NCBI GenBank assembly: GCA_020720185.1
Contig: DYPB01000024.1
Location: forward strand, 17,785-24,268
Length of the DNA stretch: 6,484 nucleotides
Source: Flavobacterium psychrophilum
GTDB lineage: Bacteria; Bacteroidota; Bacteroidia; Flavobacteriales; Flavobacteriaceae
Reading direction: 5' to 3'
Shown here piece after piece: positions 6,051 to 6,484 of the stretch. Within the stretch, counting starts at the first letter, position 1; each line of letters opens with the position of its first letter. Made by a program: the position numbers and the translations under genes. The notes beneath the pieces were generated by a model that ran no database searches, was not told where the DNA came from, and saw nothing but the letters and a program-made list of their open reading frames with translations.

Positions 6051-6443
6051 ATGAAAGATTCAGAAAGAGATAACAATATATTTGATACTAAAATTTTTAA
6101 TTTAGAAGATAGATTAGTTCGTTTTGCGGGTGAATGTGTACTCTTTACTCGAAAACTGGATAAAACTTATGAAAATGAATATTATAAAAATCAATTAATT
6201 AGGTCGTCTGGAAGTTCTTCATTAAATTTTGGAGAAGCACAAGGCACAATCTCGGATAAAGATTTTGTTTTTAAAATTTCATTAGTTGTTAAAGAATTGA
6301 AAGAATCTAGAAACTGTCTGAAAATTTTAAAATATATTAATGAAAATACTGGAAATATGTTAAATTTTATTTTAAAAGAAAACGAAGAGTTAATTGCAAT
6401 AACCTCCAAAATGATAATTAATAGAAATAATAATCAAAAATAA
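6051..6443 (+). CDS. Four-helix-bundle protein, 23S rRNA intervening-sequence protein (IVP/S23) family
   Basis: This 130-residue protein belongs to the small four-helix-bundle family first noted in intervening sequences of 23S rRNA genes. The core signature is visible: an FNLEDRLVRFAGEC helix (16-29), then NQLIRSSGSSSLNFGEAQG (47-65), then a helix with KISLVVKELKESRNCLKIL and a C-terminal helix ending in a polar Asn/Lys tail. No signal peptide or membrane segment is seen. The molecular function is unknown. Relatives include the Avd accessory protein of diversity-generating retroelements, which binds nucleic acid, but no reverse transcriptase or variable repeat lies in this window. This copy is free-standing and not in an rRNA gene. 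It follows recG by 87 nt of repeat-rich DNA, lacks its own TAnnTTTG box, and is bracketed by an imperfect inverted repeat, which suggests a small repeat-associated cassette. Confidence 0.88.
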   Translation: MKDSERDNNIFDTKIFNLEDRLVRFAGECVLFTRKLDKTYENEYYKNQLIRSSGSSSLNFGEAQGTISDKDFVFKISLVVKELKESRNCLKILKYINENTGNMLNFILKENEELIAITSKMIINRNNNQK

Positions 6444-6448
6444 TTCTC

Positions 6449-6472
6449 TTCTTTGAATTGAATTTGAATTTG
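6449..6472. repeat. Right arm of the imperfect inverted repeat downstream of the IVP-family gene
   Basis: This segment begins 5 nt after the IVP gene stop codon and consists of reiterated TTGAATT/TTTGAA units. Its reverse complement matches 5993-6016 at 21 of 24 positions. Similar sequence (TTTTTGAATTT) continues to the window edge, so the full repeat may extend beyond what is visible. Confidence 0.5.
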
Positions 6473-6484
6473 ATTTTTGAATTT

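Noticed and set aside
6191..6409. 72-codon minus-strand frame inside the IVP-family gene
   Set aside because: It is antisense to the conserved core of the four-helix-bundle gene and has no support of its own.
6051..6443. Diversity-generating retroelement Avd gene or an actual 23S rRNA intervening sequence
   Set aside because: There is no reverse transcriptase, template/variable repeat or rRNA sequence in the window; the gene stands alone after recG.

Overview
This 6.5 kb window looks like chromosomal DNA from a Flavobacteriia-type member of the Bacteroidota. The evidence is a very AT-rich base composition, TAnnTTTG-type -7 boxes shortly upstream of most transcription units, weak or absent Shine-Dalgarno sequences, a DUF4296 lipoprotein (a family I know only from this phylum), and protein sequences that read like Flavobacterium homologues. 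No database search was run, so genus is not claimed.

Layout. Positions 1-3559 are all on the minus strand. Read in the direction of transcription they are: queD (6-carboxytetrahydropterin synthase family); an ABC-2 polysaccharide/polyol-phosphate export permease; then a tightly packed four-gene cluster. That cluster is a polyprenol-phosphate mannosyltransferase-like GT2 enzyme, a DUF4296 lipoprotein, a LysE-family exporter, and an alkyltransferase-like protein (ATL) with Ala in place of the reactive Cys. Gaps inside the cluster are 1, 9 and 7 nt. queD, the permease and the GT2 gene each have a TAnnTTTG box just upstream, so they may be three separate transcription units. A 268-bp divergent intergenic region (3560-3827) follows. 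It holds the queD and recG promoters and a 25-codon unexplained reading frame. On the plus strand come recG (ATP-dependent branch-migration helicase, complete) and a short gene for a four-helix-bundle protein of the 23S rRNA intervening-sequence (IVP/S23) family, flanked by low-complexity repeats.

Function. Two genes point to cell-envelope glycan work: the export permease and the lipid-linked sugar synthase. recG and ATL relate to DNA repair, and queD to queuosine or pterin metabolism. I see no evidence for one integrated new system. The most unusual element is the IVP-family gene: an AT-rich block of reiterated short motifs precedes it, and an imperfect 24-bp inverted repeat (21/24 by eye) brackets it, which suggests a small mobile or repeat-associated cassette. 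Other points worth a look are the export permease with no ATPase gene beside it, the Cys-to-Ala ATL, and the small reading frame between queD and recG.
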